Source: Zunongwangia pacifica (GTDB lineage Bacteria > Bacteroidota > Bacteroidia > Flavobacteriales > Flavobacteriaceae). Taken from it: a DNA stretch of 64,000 nucleotides. Below are positions 54,901-63,896 of the stretch, piece by piece. The notes beneath the pieces are model-generated. The model saw only the letters and a list, made by a program, of their open reading frames with translations. It made no database searches and was not told the DNA's origin. Position 1 is the first letter of the stretch; each line of letters opens with the position of its first letter. The stretch covers positions 1-64,000 of the forward strand of contig NZ_JAKHSK010000008.1 of the NCBI RefSeq assembly GCF_023499215.1. Direction: 5' to 3'. Position numbers and translations under genes: made by a program.

Positions 54901-56035
54901 CATCTTTTCCTTTGGTAATTGCTTTTACACGATCGTGAGATATTTGAATGTCATCATTAGTAGAATGGTCGATTAGTTGAATGGCTTCTCCTTTTGGATC
55001 TACAAAATCTAAACCAGCCTCAGTACCTATCCATATATTTCCATTGGAATCTTTAAATAGGTTTAAAATGTTACGGTTAAAAACGCTACTACCATCGGTT
55101 TTGGGACAAAAGGACTGGATTTTAATTTCTCCCTCATCAGATAAAGAGTTTGGATCAAGAATATTTAGACCGCTATTTCTTGTTCCTATCCATAATAAAC
55201 CCTGGTTATCTTCAACCAGGCTGCGAATAGCATCATCGTTAAGGTCACTATTCCCTTTATTAATATCCACTATTTTGTTTTCTTCAGAAATCAGCTTTAA
55301 ACCTTCATCGGTTCCTATCCAATGCCTGTTTTTAGAGTCGGTATAAATAGTGTTAATCCTGCCATGAAAAAGTTTCTCGATTTTTGTTACAATCGTATCA
55401 TTTATGGAAATGCAGTATAATCCATTATTGTAAGTGCCTACCAGTACAGAATGTTGATCCTTTCTATCCAATACGCTAATGCGATATTCTTTTAGTAAAA
55501 CGTTTTCGTAAACATTTTTAAATAGAACAGGTATATGCTTATTTTCCTTTATAAAATGAACACCATGAGAGTAATCCCCTACTACAAGTATGTTTTTAGA
55601 ATACTCAAGAATACTGGTAATTCCATCAGATAGATAAGAATTTTCTATTGATTTTTGCTGAAATAGATTTTTCTGGAGATCATAGATATGAATTCCTCGA
55701 TTAGTGGCCAGAAATAAATCACTATTCTTTGCAGGTATGATTTGCTGGATATAGTTATTAAGCAATCCAGAATTTTCCTTATCAAATTTTTCAAATTCGT
55801 TACCATCAAATCTGTTTAAACCAGAATTCGTTCCTATCCAGATAAAACCTATTTCATCTTCTGTAATTGAATTAACGATGTTATTGGATAATCCATTTGA
55901 AGTATCATAATGGTAAAATTTAAGTCCGTTAGGAAACAGGGTACCCTGCTTACAGTCCTGGGCATACGTTTTCAAACCTATAAGAGAAGCAATAAGTAAA
56001 AATTGAAGATGAATTTTTGTTTTTATGATTCCCAT
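51980..56035 (-). CDS. Hybrid two-component system regulator (HTCS)
   Basis: 1351 residues. After a signal peptide (FLLIASLIGLKTYAQ) come about 14 Reg_prop repeats forming two propellers (residues about 45-695; repeated IGTNSGLNRFD-like units), then a Y_Y_Y domain (about 702-762), a membrane helix (about 782-803), HisKA (His near 843 in FSHELKTPL), HATPase (about 950-1060; NALKYTSKG, GSGIGLALSKRF), a receiver (about 1098-1215; Asp near 1145 in LIISDIMMP), and an AraC-type HTH (about 1265-1350). HTCS proteins sense oligosaccharides in the periplasm and activate their own utilisation locus from the inner membrane. All domains look intact. Confidence 0.94.
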   Translation of the reverse strand: MGIIKTKIHLQFLLIASLIGLKTYAQDCKQGTLFPNGLKFYHYDTSNGLSNNIVNSITEDEIGFIWIGTNSGLNRFDGNEFEKFDKENSGLLNNYIQQIIPAKNSDLFLATNRGIHIYDLQKNLFQQKSIENSYLSDGITSILEYSKNILVVGDYSHGVHFIKENKHIPVLFKNVYENVLLKEYRISVLDRKDQHSVLVGTYNNGLYCISINDTIVTKIEKLFHGRINTIYTDSKNRHWIGTDEGLKLISEENKIVDINKGNSDLNDDAIRSLVEDNQGLLWIGTRNSGLNILDPNSLSDEGEIKIQSFCPKTDGSSVFNRNILNLFKDSNGNIWIGTEAGLDFVDPKGEAIQLIDHSTNDDIQISHDRVKAITKGKDDNIWIGTDGGGINTYSQTSKQFGKLNINLPSDLVLSLLEDSKENLWIGTYRKGISKYNLKTKKLTTYLDTKVSDGSDVRSIFEDLAGNIWVGTNRGGLYQYNPKKDNFIYIDELGKLDIRDIVQKDPEEIWLATYGNGVIKYNFKTGESSGFHTQNANFPINIIFSIEFIDKNTLLVGTMNEGLLKLNINNKKAERFSMNDGLSNNTINSIIRDLSGNFWIGTNNGISLYDLKSNSIRNLNNFNNIQESEFNIGASLLTQDGILLIGGNKGLNIFDTRDLSNPVKTNFPTVFKDLEIYGERISLGDSTQTVLDKSIFLSDTLKISYNQALFSLDFASLKYPKSDNIEYSYFLEGYNDHWINIKNAKRINFSQLPPGNYKLKLKTNDNDYLESYSQLFIEVIPPVWRTIPAYIAYFIISILLIWFGLNYYAEKVKLKQSLIFEKNQRQLEQDLNEERLRFYTGFSHELKTPLTMILAPVESLLIEIRKKEHVNNLRIIEKNAKTLLNRINKLLDFRQTEEGLNKLNITKNDLAESLLKWTEMYEPIAKKKDIEIIKNIDLEKSTIYCDVDKIHIIFNNLMSNALKYTSKGDQIKIKLKEKANGYQFSIKDNGAGISAKILPRIFDWYYHSDEKIKKDGSGIGLALSKRFIELHGGKINAKSIENQYTVFKVFLPKGTPSHSENTDTPEVAEFIKKTTDLLNENKELESRALLYPDTDRELILLIDDNPDIHHYLSSILKEKYDLLHALNGQEGLNMAIMHVPDLIISDIMMPIKSGIDLTSTLKSRKETTHIPIILLSAKDAQESIVIGYKEGADDYITKPFSIAILEARIRNLLDRKFSLQKNLLQKEGSENTNNVVKNEQVKIEKEFLKKFEEKVHTHIQVQGKLVELISEEMGMSRASLYRKIKALTGKSINEYIRDIKLDKALYLIEKEGVNISIAALEVGFNNPKYFRKIFREKFGQLPSEFSLNKDLS

Positions 56036-56520
56036 AACCTGTATTTTAAATTTTCACTATACCATCAACAGATCAAAGTGATTTATTTTTTAAATGATAC
56101 AAATATTAATAAATGTATAAAATAAACTAAAAAAAACACTAATATTTTGTTAACCTGTTTTAATAGTATATAACCTTTTTAAAAATCAATATTTAAAAAA
56201 TATTTCCTAGATGATTTTTTCATTAGAAAGGCTTAAACAGGCAATTCCACATAAAAAACTTAAAAAGTCTAATGGGGTAGACTATTATAGATACGTGAAA
56301 AGGAAAATGATTTGGAGCAACTTTCGATTGCAGATGATTCATAAAAAGATGATTGAAATTGTTGATTGCTAGTTTTTTAACTTTTCGTGAACATTTTACC
56401 CCCCTAAATATATCATTTTACCCCTTATGCTATTATTAAAAGTTAACGAACATTGTATTACGATTTGTAAAATTACTAAATCGTTTTCGCTAATTCATTT
56501 AATTCAATTCAACACAGCAA
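56036..56520. other. Divergent intergenic region between the HTCS gene and susC
   Basis: 485 bp, very AT-rich. I see no open frame and no RNA gene. Two features stand out: the ACCCC tandem motif at 56392-56424, and a single GGGGTAG (reverse orientation of CTACCCC) at 56274-56280. The 5' leader of susC after the motif is about 95 bp. The HTCS promoter must lie near the left end but I could not identify one. Confidence 0.5.
56392..56424 (+). promoter_or_regulatory. Candidate HTCS operator upstream of susC
   Basis: CATTTTACCCC occurs twice (56392-56402 and 56414-56424), with C-run ends exactly 20 bp apart, about two helical turns. The core CCCCTAAATAnATCA recurs in front of the BNR-4 gene. AraC-type output domains of HTCS proteins bind tandem sites of this sort. 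It lies 97 bp upstream of the susC ATG. Confidence 0.6.
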
Positions 56521-59484
56521 ATGAAATTTTACAATTACAAGTTCGCATTATCTGCCTTTTTAATGCTGTTTTCCTCCTTTGGCTTAATTGCTCAGGAGGT
56601 ATCTATAAAGGGAACAGTTCTAGACGAAAAAGGAATTCCCTTACCGGGAGTTACTGTTAGCATTAAAAGTGACGCTACTAAGGGAACAGTCACCGATTTT
56701 GATGGTTTGTACACAATAAAAGCAGGAAAAGATAAAACCTTAGTATTTTCTTTTCTTGGTTTTGCAACACAAGAAATTATGGTTGGAGATCAGTCCACGA
56801 TTAACGTAACCTTAAAAGAAAGTACCGCAGAGCTCGAAGAGGTAGTGGTGGTAGGTTACGGAACTCAAAAGCGCTCTGATATAACAGGATCGGTAGCATC
56901 TGTTCCCGAGGAACGTTTAGAAAATCTACCGGTAACAGATGTCACACAGGCAATACAGGGAACTACAGCGGGTTTAAATATTACCCAAGGCTCTTCTGTA
57001 CCGGGTAGTTCAGGATCGATTCAGGTAAGAGGTGTCAATTCCATAACAGGTTCTACCAGTCCTTTTATAGTTCTGGATGGAGTGCCTTTTACAGGTACCA
57101 TTAACGATATTAATATGCGGGATATTAAATCTATAGAAATCCTTAAGGATGCATCGGCCGTAGCTATTTATGGAACAAGAGGATCTAATGGGGTTATTTT
57201 AATCCAAACAAAAAGAGGGGTAAGTGGACAACCTCAAATAAACTATAGTACCTATACCGCTTTAGAAGATTTTGCAAATGTTCTGGAACCTCTAGGGCCA
57301 CAGGCATATTTGCAGAAGTATGCCGATTATTTTAAGCAGGCCTATCCCGGCGAAGACCAGGATCGCGTATTAATCAATCAAAGTGAAATAGATAATTATA
57401 ATGCAGGGATTACTACCGATTGGTTTGACGAAGTGACGCAAACAGGAATTATCCAAGAACATAACCTTAGTATTCGTGGTGGTTCAGAGAATACCAAATA
57501 TTTTGTTTCTTCAGGTTATTTAGATCAAAAGGGGGTAATTAAAGGATATAACTACAAGAAGTTTACACTTAGGTCAAACTTAGATGTTCAGGTAACCGAT
57601 TATCTTAAGGTTGGATTAAATGCATTTTTCGCCAATAACAACTTTGATGGAGGTCGTGCGAATTTGCTTAATGCAACGGCAATGAGTCCTTATTCTGTTC
57701 CATACGATGAAAATGGGGAATATATTATTTTCCCAATGAATCCAGAATTACTTTATGCTAATCCCTTATTAGGATTAACTACAGATCGGGAAGTTAGGGA
57801 ACGTACATTGTCGGGTAATGCCTATGCTGAAATTACTCCAAAATTTTTAGAGGGCTTATCTTACCGTGTTAATGCATCATATACGATAAATCCATATTCT
57901 TATAAAACCTATACCGGTAGAGCTGCAAACGATAACAGAGGAACAGCGACCATAGGAGGAGATGAAGAAAAGGTTTGGGTAGTTGAAAACATTCTAAAAT
58001 ATCAAAAGAGTTTTGGAAAACATAATTTCGATGTAACCGGCTTATATAGTGCCCAAGCCAATGAATTTTTTAGAAATGAAACTGTTGGTGTTGGTTTTGT
58101 GAATGATCAATTATCATTTAATAGGATTTCTGCGGCAGAAAATTTAAGTGCCAATCCAGATCGAAACTATAGTAATCGGTCTACATTAGTATCGCAAATG
58201 GGGCGTTTTAATTATAACTTTGATAGTAAATACTTATTCACTTTTACAGTAAGACGAGATGGTTACTCGGCTTTTGGATCGAATACTTCAAAGTATGGTA
58301 CTTTCCCATCTGCAGCTTTAGGGTGGAATGTTCATAAAGAATCTTTTTTTGAAAATATCCAGATTGTAAATAATTTGAAACTTCGTTTTTCTTATGGGGA
58401 AACCGGGAATCGAGGTGTGAAAATAAATCAAACTCAAACCCGGGCAGGAACATTATTATATCCGTTTGGTGGACAGGCTTATACTGGAACCTATATTGAT
58501 GGTTTAGGAAATCCAAATTTAAAATGGGAAACAACAACTTCCGCGAACTTAGGATTTGATTTTGGATTATTAAAAAATCGAATTTCAGGATCATTCGAGG
58601 TGTATAAATCTAAAACCGAAGATCTATTACTTAATAGAAATATCCCAGCATTAACAGGTACTAGAAGTATAATTGAAAATATAGGAGCTGTAGAAAACAG
58701 AGGTTTAGAATTTACCGTAAATAGCACTAATATTAATAAAGGTGATTTTAAGTGGGAAACCAGTATTAATTTTTCAACCTATAAAAATGAAATTATCGAT
58801 TTATATGGAGATGGTAAAGACGATATTCCCAGCAGATGGTTTATTGGTAAATCCCTAGGCGCTATTTATGATTATAAAATGGTAGGTGTATGGCAAGAGG
58901 GAGAAGATACCGGCACTTATAATGCCCAGCCGGGAGATCTTAAATTCGAAGATTTAAACGGAGATGGTGTTATAGAACCAGAAAATGATCTAACCTATTT
59001 AGGAAACTCGTTGCCAGATTGGACAGGAGGTATCACTAATACATTTTCATATAAAAACTTTGATTTTTCTTTCTTTATTCAAACAGTTCAGGGAGTGTTA
59101 AAGGGAAATCCTGATATTAATTACGGGGACGAGTTAACCAGAAGAAATACTCCGCGCGATGTAGGGTATTGGACACCAGAAAATCAAAGTAACGAATTTC
59201 CATCTCTGCTATATCGCAATACTAGGGGGTATGGATATCCAAGAGATGCAAGTTTTGTTAGGCTAAAGGATGCACGTTTAAGTTATAGATTTTCACAGGA
59301 AAAAATTGAAAAGATTGGATTAAGTAATTTAATGATTTATGTGGCTGGTAGAAATTTATATACATGGACAGATTGGATAGGCTGGGATCCAGAAAGTAAC
59401 CAAAATTATCGAGGAAGTAACGATTGGACAAATAACTATCCTGTGGTTAAAACATTTTCACTAGGACTAAATGTATCACTGTAA
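56521..59484 (+). CDS. SusC/RagA-type TonB-linked outer-membrane transporter
   Basis: 987 residues with signal peptide (FALSAFLMLFSSFGLIAQ). A carboxypeptidase-regulatory-like domain at about 27-105 (SIKGTVLDEKGIPLPGVTVS) is followed by the TonB-interacting stretch ELEEVVVVGYGTQKRSDITG and the plug, then a 22-strand barrel ending in FSLGLNVSL. SusC proteins import oligosaccharides through the outer membrane with a SusD lid. It is followed by susD after 3 bp. The substrate cannot be read from the sequence. Confidence 0.94.
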   Translation: MKFYNYKFALSAFLMLFSSFGLIAQEVSIKGTVLDEKGIPLPGVTVSIKSDATKGTVTDFDGLYTIKAGKDKTLVFSFLGFATQEIMVGDQSTINVTLKESTAELEEVVVVGYGTQKRSDITGSVASVPEERLENLPVTDVTQAIQGTTAGLNITQGSSVPGSSGSIQVRGVNSITGSTSPFIVLDGVPFTGTINDINMRDIKSIEILKDASAVAIYGTRGSNGVILIQTKRGVSGQPQINYSTYTALEDFANVLEPLGPQAYLQKYADYFKQAYPGEDQDRVLINQSEIDNYNAGITTDWFDEVTQTGIIQEHNLSIRGGSENTKYFVSSGYLDQKGVIKGYNYKKFTLRSNLDVQVTDYLKVGLNAFFANNNFDGGRANLLNATAMSPYSVPYDENGEYIIFPMNPELLYANPLLGLTTDREVRERTLSGNAYAEITPKFLEGLSYRVNASYTINPYSYKTYTGRAANDNRGTATIGGDEEKVWVVENILKYQKSFGKHNFDVTGLYSAQANEFFRNETVGVGFVNDQLSFNRISAAENLSANPDRNYSNRSTLVSQMGRFNYNFDSKYLFTFTVRRDGYSAFGSNTSKYGTFPSAALGWNVHKESFFENIQIVNNLKLRFSYGETGNRGVKINQTQTRAGTLLYPFGGQAYTGTYIDGLGNPNLKWETTTSANLGFDFGLLKNRISGSFEVYKSKTEDLLLNRNIPALTGTRSIIENIGAVENRGLEFTVNSTNINKGDFKWETSINFSTYKNEIIDLYGDGKDDIPSRWFIGKSLGAIYDYKMVGVWQEGEDTGTYNAQPGDLKFEDLNGDGVIEPENDLTYLGNSLPDWTGGITNTFSYKNFDFSFFIQTVQGVLKGNPDINYGDELTRRNTPRDVGYWTPENQSNEFPSLLYRNTRGYGYPRDASFVRLKDARLSYRFSQEKIEKIGLSNLMIYVAGRNLYTWTDWIGWDPESNQNYRGSNDWTNNYPVVKTFSLGLNVSL

Positions 59485-59487
59485 ATA

Positions 59488-61134
59488 ATGAAATTGGAAA
59501 ATATGAATATCAAATATAAAATACTCGTATCACTATTTAGCTTGAATTTATTACTTGTATCCTGTAGTGATGATTTTCTAGATGAAGAAATTAGATCTGA
59601 TTTTACACCAGAAACCTTAAATGATGAATTAGGATATCAAGCTCAAATAATTGGTTTATATCAGATGCTTAGCACATGGCAAACAAGAAGTAATGAGCAG
59701 GGCTGGTTAGCCGTTTGGCAAGCCGGTACAGATATAGTTTGGCCAACTCAGCCACAAGGAGTTGAAGTTCCCTGGTTTAAATATAATCAATTGAATACTG
59801 ATGATAGTGCCGCTAACCAAAGTTGGGAATTATGGTATAATATGGTCGAAAATACAAATAGTATTATCTATAGTATAGAAAATAATCCACCTGAAACCAT
59901 CTCAACAGAAAAACAAAATGCTATTAATGCCGAAGCGAGATTTTTCCGGGCTTTAGCTTATAATAATTTGGCGACTTTGTTTGGAGGAGTACCGTTAATT
60001 TTAGAACCGGTGACCGAAGCCAGATTCGATTATACAAGAAATCCGATAGAAGAAATTAACAAACAAATAGCTATAGATTTAGAATATGCAACAGCAAATT
60101 TAAACGATCCCTCTGTTTCTCCGCAGTTAGAATCCAGAGTTAACAAATATGTAGCCAATCAATTATTCGCTGAATATTATTTAAGAATAGGAGATCCCGA
60201 GAATGCAGAAAAGCAGGCCAATATAATATTAAATAGCGGCGAATATAGTTTAGTGAAAAGTCGTTATGGAGTAAAGGCTTCAGAGCCAGGAACTCCTTTT
60301 TCAGATATGTTTTTAAAAGGTAATCAAAGAAGATCTGAAGGGAATACTGAAGCTATTTGGGTATTGGAAAATGAAAATCCTGCTGAAGTTAGAGGGGGGG
60401 CCAGTGGTTATCCCCAGCATCGTAGAGTATGGGGGGCTGGTTATCATAACATTAATGGAATGGTGCCGGCAGATTCTTTGGGGGGTAGAGGTTTATCCCG
60501 TATTAGACTAAATAATTGGGTGTTATATGATCTTTATGATGATGGAGATATGCGTAATTCTCAGTTTTCAATTAAAAGAAATCTATATTACAATGACCCT
60601 AATTTCGATTACAGTAAGGTAGATTTCGATTATGGTGATCCTGTACCTTACACCGGTATCGATACCTTATTCAGGATCAATCCATATACTTTAAAATGGG
60701 GACAGTTTGATCCTAACGATGTATTTGGATATGGAATGTGGAAGGACTTTATACTAATGCGATTAGGGGAGACCTACCTTTTAAAAGCTGAAGCACAAGT
60801 GCTACAAGGTAAAACGATAGAAGCCGCCGAGACTATTAATGCTTTAAGGGAAAGAGCAGGAGCACCTCTTGTGAACGCATCACAAATGGATCTGGATTTT
60901 ATTTTAGATGAAAGGGTAAGAGAATTGATTGGTGAAGAGAATCGAAGAATGACATTAATGAGAACCAAGATGTTAGTAGAGAGAGCCACAAGATTAAATA
61001 CGGGTAATATGGCTCCGGTTCCTCAACAAATGACAATTGAAGGAATTCAGGAACATCATGAGCTTTTTCCTATACCTTTAAGAGAAATACAGTTAAATAA
61101 AGATGCTGTTTTAGAACAGAATCCAGGATATTAG
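59488..61134 (+). CDS. SusD/RagB-type surface glycan-binding lipoprotein
   Basis: 548 residues. The signal peptide is in NIKYKILVSLFSLNLLLVSC with lipobox Cys near 26; a start at 59503 (MNIKYK) is possible. The helical TPR fold carries NAEARFFRALAYNNLATLFG and the C-terminal RERAGAPLV, LDERVRELIGEE and LFPIPLREIQLN segments of the family. It caps SusC and binds glycan at the cell surface. It ends an operon with susC; the next gene has its own control region. Confidence 0.94.
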   Translation: MKLENMNIKYKILVSLFSLNLLLVSCSDDFLDEEIRSDFTPETLNDELGYQAQIIGLYQMLSTWQTRSNEQGWLAVWQAGTDIVWPTQPQGVEVPWFKYNQLNTDDSAANQSWELWYNMVENTNSIIYSIENNPPETISTEKQNAINAEARFFRALAYNNLATLFGGVPLILEPVTEARFDYTRNPIEEINKQIAIDLEYATANLNDPSVSPQLESRVNKYVANQLFAEYYLRIGDPENAEKQANIILNSGEYSLVKSRYGVKASEPGTPFSDMFLKGNQRRSEGNTEAIWVLENENPAEVRGGASGYPQHRRVWGAGYHNINGMVPADSLGGRGLSRIRLNNWVLYDLYDDGDMRNSQFSIKRNLYYNDPNFDYSKVDFDYGDPVPYTGIDTLFRINPYTLKWGQFDPNDVFGYGMWKDFILMRLGETYLLKAEAQVLQGKTIEAAETINALRERAGAPLVNASQMDLDFILDERVRELIGEENRRMTLMRTKMLVERATRLNTGNMAPVPQQMTIEGIQEHHELFPIPLREIQLNKDAVLEQNPGY

Positions 61135-61216
61135 TTAGTAGTTTGAGTTTTGCAAAGCAGGCGGTTATTTTAATAATTGTCTGCTTTCTTTCTTTACTTT
61201 TAAGTAAATTGAACAA

Positions 61217-61246
61217 TTTATACCCCTAAATAAATCAAATACACCC
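61217..61246 (+). promoter_or_regulatory. Candidate HTCS operator upstream of the BNR-4/GH88 operon
   Basis: TTTATACCCC (61217-61226) and ATACACCC (to 61246), with C-run ends again exactly 20 bp apart. Aligned from CCCCT, it shares CCCCTAAATA, ATCA and CCCTT with the site before susC. It lies 50 bp upstream of the ATG at 61296. Confidence 0.55.
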
Positions 61247-61295
61247 TTTTATATATAGTAAAATTTAGCAAAATTGGAAACCCTATATTTAAAAG

Positions 61296-62603
61296 ATGAA
61301 GTTTAAATTAGTATACCTTATTTATTTTAGTTTTCTATGCCTATCCTGTACAGCAGTAAGAGTTGATGAGGTTAGGGTAGGAGAAGGCTGGGCTAATAAT
61401 TCCGTGAATACAACTATTTTTAGGAAAAATGCAATAACATCTATTGGTAATTATCAATTTCTGGGATATTACGATGATAATGGGCAGATGGTAATTGCAA
61501 AAAGAGAGCTGAATTCATCCAATTTCGATTTAAGTAAAAGTGATTTTAAGGGCAATGCGAAAGACGCTCATAATTCTATAAGCTTAGCTTTAGATGGGAA
61601 TGAGAAATTGCATGTAAGCTGGGATCACCACGATAATCCTTTAAATTATGCCCTTGGGAAAACCATTTTAAGTACACAATTGGGAGATAAAATGGAGATG
61701 ACAGGTAAAGAGGAAAATAAACTTTCTTACCCTCAATTTTACAATCTCAAAAACGGGAATCTTCTTTTTTTATATCGATCTGGGCAATCTGGAGAAGGTA
61801 AACTGGTTTCAAAACTTTATAATGTTGAAAGTCAAAATTGGACAGATTTGCATGACAATCTAATTGATGGCGAAGGGGCTCGAAATGCCTACTGGCAGGC
61901 TTGTGTAGACCAACAAGGGATCATTCATTTATCATGGGTATGGCGTGAAACCTGGGATGTGTCTACTAATCATGATATGGCCTATGCCAGGTCTAAAGAT
62001 GGTGGGGAAACCTGGGAAAAATCGACCGGTGAAAAATATAGGTTACCCATAACCGTAAATACAGCAGAATATGCGTGGAAAATTCCGCAAAAAAGAGAAT
62101 TGATTAATCAAACTGCTATGACGGCCGATAGAAATGGTAATCCCTTTATCGTAACCTATTGGACAGAAGATCACAAAACCGATTATCAAATAATCTATTT
62201 GGAAAATGGAAAATGGAAGCACGAAAACACCAATTTTAGAAATTCTTCATTTCAATTAGGTGGTGGTGGAACCAAGAAAATTCCAATCTCCCGACCAGAT
62301 ATTTTAATTAAGGAAACAAAAAATAACCCAATCATCTATCTTTTATTTAGAGATGCTGAAAGAGAAAATAAAGTTTCTATGGCATACCACAAGTTACATA
62401 GCGACGATCCCTGGAAGGTAATCGATCTTACAAAAGAATCTGTTGGGGAATGGGAACCAAATTATGATTTACAGCTTTGGAAGAACAAAGAGAAACTGCA
62501 TGTTTTTGTCCAAAAAGTAACGCAGGTTGATGGTGAAGGTCTTGCAAAAGCAAAGCCTACAATGGTTCGGGTTTTGGAAGTTTCAAATTTGCCGAAAAAA
62601 TAA
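61296..62603 (+). CDS. BNR-4 beta-propeller lipoprotein, candidate polysaccharide lyase
   Basis: 435 residues with a lipoprotein signal (YLIYFSFLCLSC). The whole mature part matches the BNR_4 seven-bladed propeller family: KDAHNSISLALDGNEKLHVS, WDHHDNPLNYALG, GNLLFLYRSG, NAYWQACVDQQGIIHLSW and a SKDGGETW Asp-box. Polar residues clustered at blade edges include His92, His112 (20 apart), Tyr160-Arg161 and His226. Some ulvan lyases (PL24/PL25) are such propellers, so lyase activity is plausible. It starts the transcript with the GH88 gene 22 bp downstream. Confidence 0.8.
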   Translation: MKFKLVYLIYFSFLCLSCTAVRVDEVRVGEGWANNSVNTTIFRKNAITSIGNYQFLGYYDDNGQMVIAKRELNSSNFDLSKSDFKGNAKDAHNSISLALDGNEKLHVSWDHHDNPLNYALGKTILSTQLGDKMEMTGKEENKLSYPQFYNLKNGNLLFLYRSGQSGEGKLVSKLYNVESQNWTDLHDNLIDGEGARNAYWQACVDQQGIIHLSWVWRETWDVSTNHDMAYARSKDGGETWEKSTGEKYRLPITVNTAEYAWKIPQKRELINQTAMTADRNGNPFIVTYWTEDHKTDYQIIYLENGKWKHENTNFRNSSFQLGGGGTKKIPISRPDILIKETKNNPIIYLLFRDAERENKVSMAYHKLHSDDPWKVIDLTKESVGEWEPNYDLQLWKNKEKLHVFVQKVTQVDGEGLAKAKPTMVRVLEVSNLPKK

Positions 62604-62625
62604 ATAACTATAGTTCACAACCCTA

Positions 62626-63870
62626 ATGAAATTAAAAACAATTAAAATATTAAGCGTCTTTGTATTTCTTATAAGCATGAGCTCGTGCAAAGAGAATAAG
62701 AAGACTAAAGAAGATAAAACAAATCAAACTTCAGAAGAAAAAATCACCAAAACGATTTCCGAAGAAAAAATAGATTCGGTGAATCAGTTAGCCGCCCGTC
62801 AGTATTTAACAATGGCTGAAAAATTGGAAAAAAACAGGTATCCAAAAACTTTTTATCCTGAAAACAACGAATTTGAATCTAGTAATTCGGGCTGGTGGAC
62901 AAGCGGATTTTATCCGGGTACGCTACTGTATCTTTATGAAGAAACCGGGATAGATAGCTTAAAAATCGAAGCCGAAAGGATATTAAAAGATCTTAAGCAA
63001 GAAGAATCTAATACCGCTACACACGATCTTGGTTTTATGATGTTTTGCAGTTTTGGCAATGCCAACCGTATCGACCCTAAACCAGAATATCAGGAAATCT
63101 TAATGAATAGTGCCAAATCACTGGCCACTCGATATAACGATACAGTAAAAGCCATTAGATCATGGGATAGTGCTTCCTGGAATAAAGCAGGAGAAGATGA
63201 TTTAGTGGTGATTATCGATAATATGATGAACTTGGAGCTTCTGTTTTGGGCAACAGAACATAGTGGTGATAGCATCTACTATGACATTGCCGTAAATCAT
63301 GCCAATACAACCATGAAACATCATTTTAGGAAAGACTATAGTTCGTATCATGAAGTAATCTATGATGAAAATACCGGAGCCGTGAAAAAACAAATCACCA
63401 ATCAGGGATTTGCAGACGAGTCTTCCTGGGCAAGAGGTCAGGCCTGGGGGTTGTATGGTTATGTAGTGATGTATCGTGCCACCAAGAACGACAAGTATTT
63501 AGAGATGGCAAAAAATATAGCCGATTTTATATTAAATCATTCTAATCTTCCAGACGATAAAGTGCCTTTCTGGGATTTCGATAGCGATAAAATTCCGAAT
63601 GATTTAAGAGATAGTTCTGCCGCCTCAGTGATGGCTTCCGCTTTGTTAGCATTGTATGAATTCACTAATAGTACTGAATATTTTACTGCTGCTGAACAAA
63701 TGCTGAAAACTTTATCCAGCCCAGAATATTTAGCAGGTCAGGGCGAGTTAGGTGGCTTTTTACTGAAACACGGTGTGGGAAATATGCCTAACAGCACCGA
63801 AGTAGACGTTCCTTTAACTTATGGAGATTATTATTTTATTGAAGCATTCCACCGATATAAAGCGATGTAA
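62626..63870 (+). CDS. GH88-family unsaturated glucuronyl hydrolase
   Basis: 414 residues, lipoprotein signal ending in SMSSC, then a Lys/Glu linker. The (alpha/alpha)6 barrel covers about residues 50-414. The two catalytic aspartates of the family are visible: Asp134 in ATHDLGFMM and Asp198 in VVIIDNMMNLELLF. WARGQAWGLYGY and the PFWDFDSD segment also fit. GH88 removes 4,5-unsaturated uronic acid from oligosaccharides made by polysaccharide lyases. It lies 26 bp before a probable GH2 gene. Uronate type cannot be told. Confidence 0.93.
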   Translation: MKLKTIKILSVFVFLISMSSCKENKKTKEDKTNQTSEEKITKTISEEKIDSVNQLAARQYLTMAEKLEKNRYPKTFYPENNEFESSNSGWWTSGFYPGTLLYLYEETGIDSLKIEAERILKDLKQEESNTATHDLGFMMFCSFGNANRIDPKPEYQEILMNSAKSLATRYNDTVKAIRSWDSASWNKAGEDDLVVIIDNMMNLELLFWATEHSGDSIYYDIAVNHANTTMKHHFRKDYSSYHEVIYDENTGAVKKQITNQGFADESSWARGQAWGLYGYVVMYRATKNDKYLEMAKNIADFILNHSNLPDDKVPFWDFDSDKIPNDLRDSSAASVMASALLALYEFTNSTEYFTAAEQMLKTLSSPEYLAGQGELGGFLLKHGVGNMPNSTEVDVPLTYGDYYFIEAFHRYKAM

Positions 63871-63896
63871 CACCGAAAATCGAATACTATAGAACT

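Noticed and set aside
54981-55346. Open frame of 121 codons on the plus strand inside the HTCS gene
   Set aside because: Arises from the repeated propeller units on the other strand.
56274-56280. GGGGTAG as a third HTCS operator
   Set aside because: Only one half-site, reversed, and no second C-run at 20 bp.
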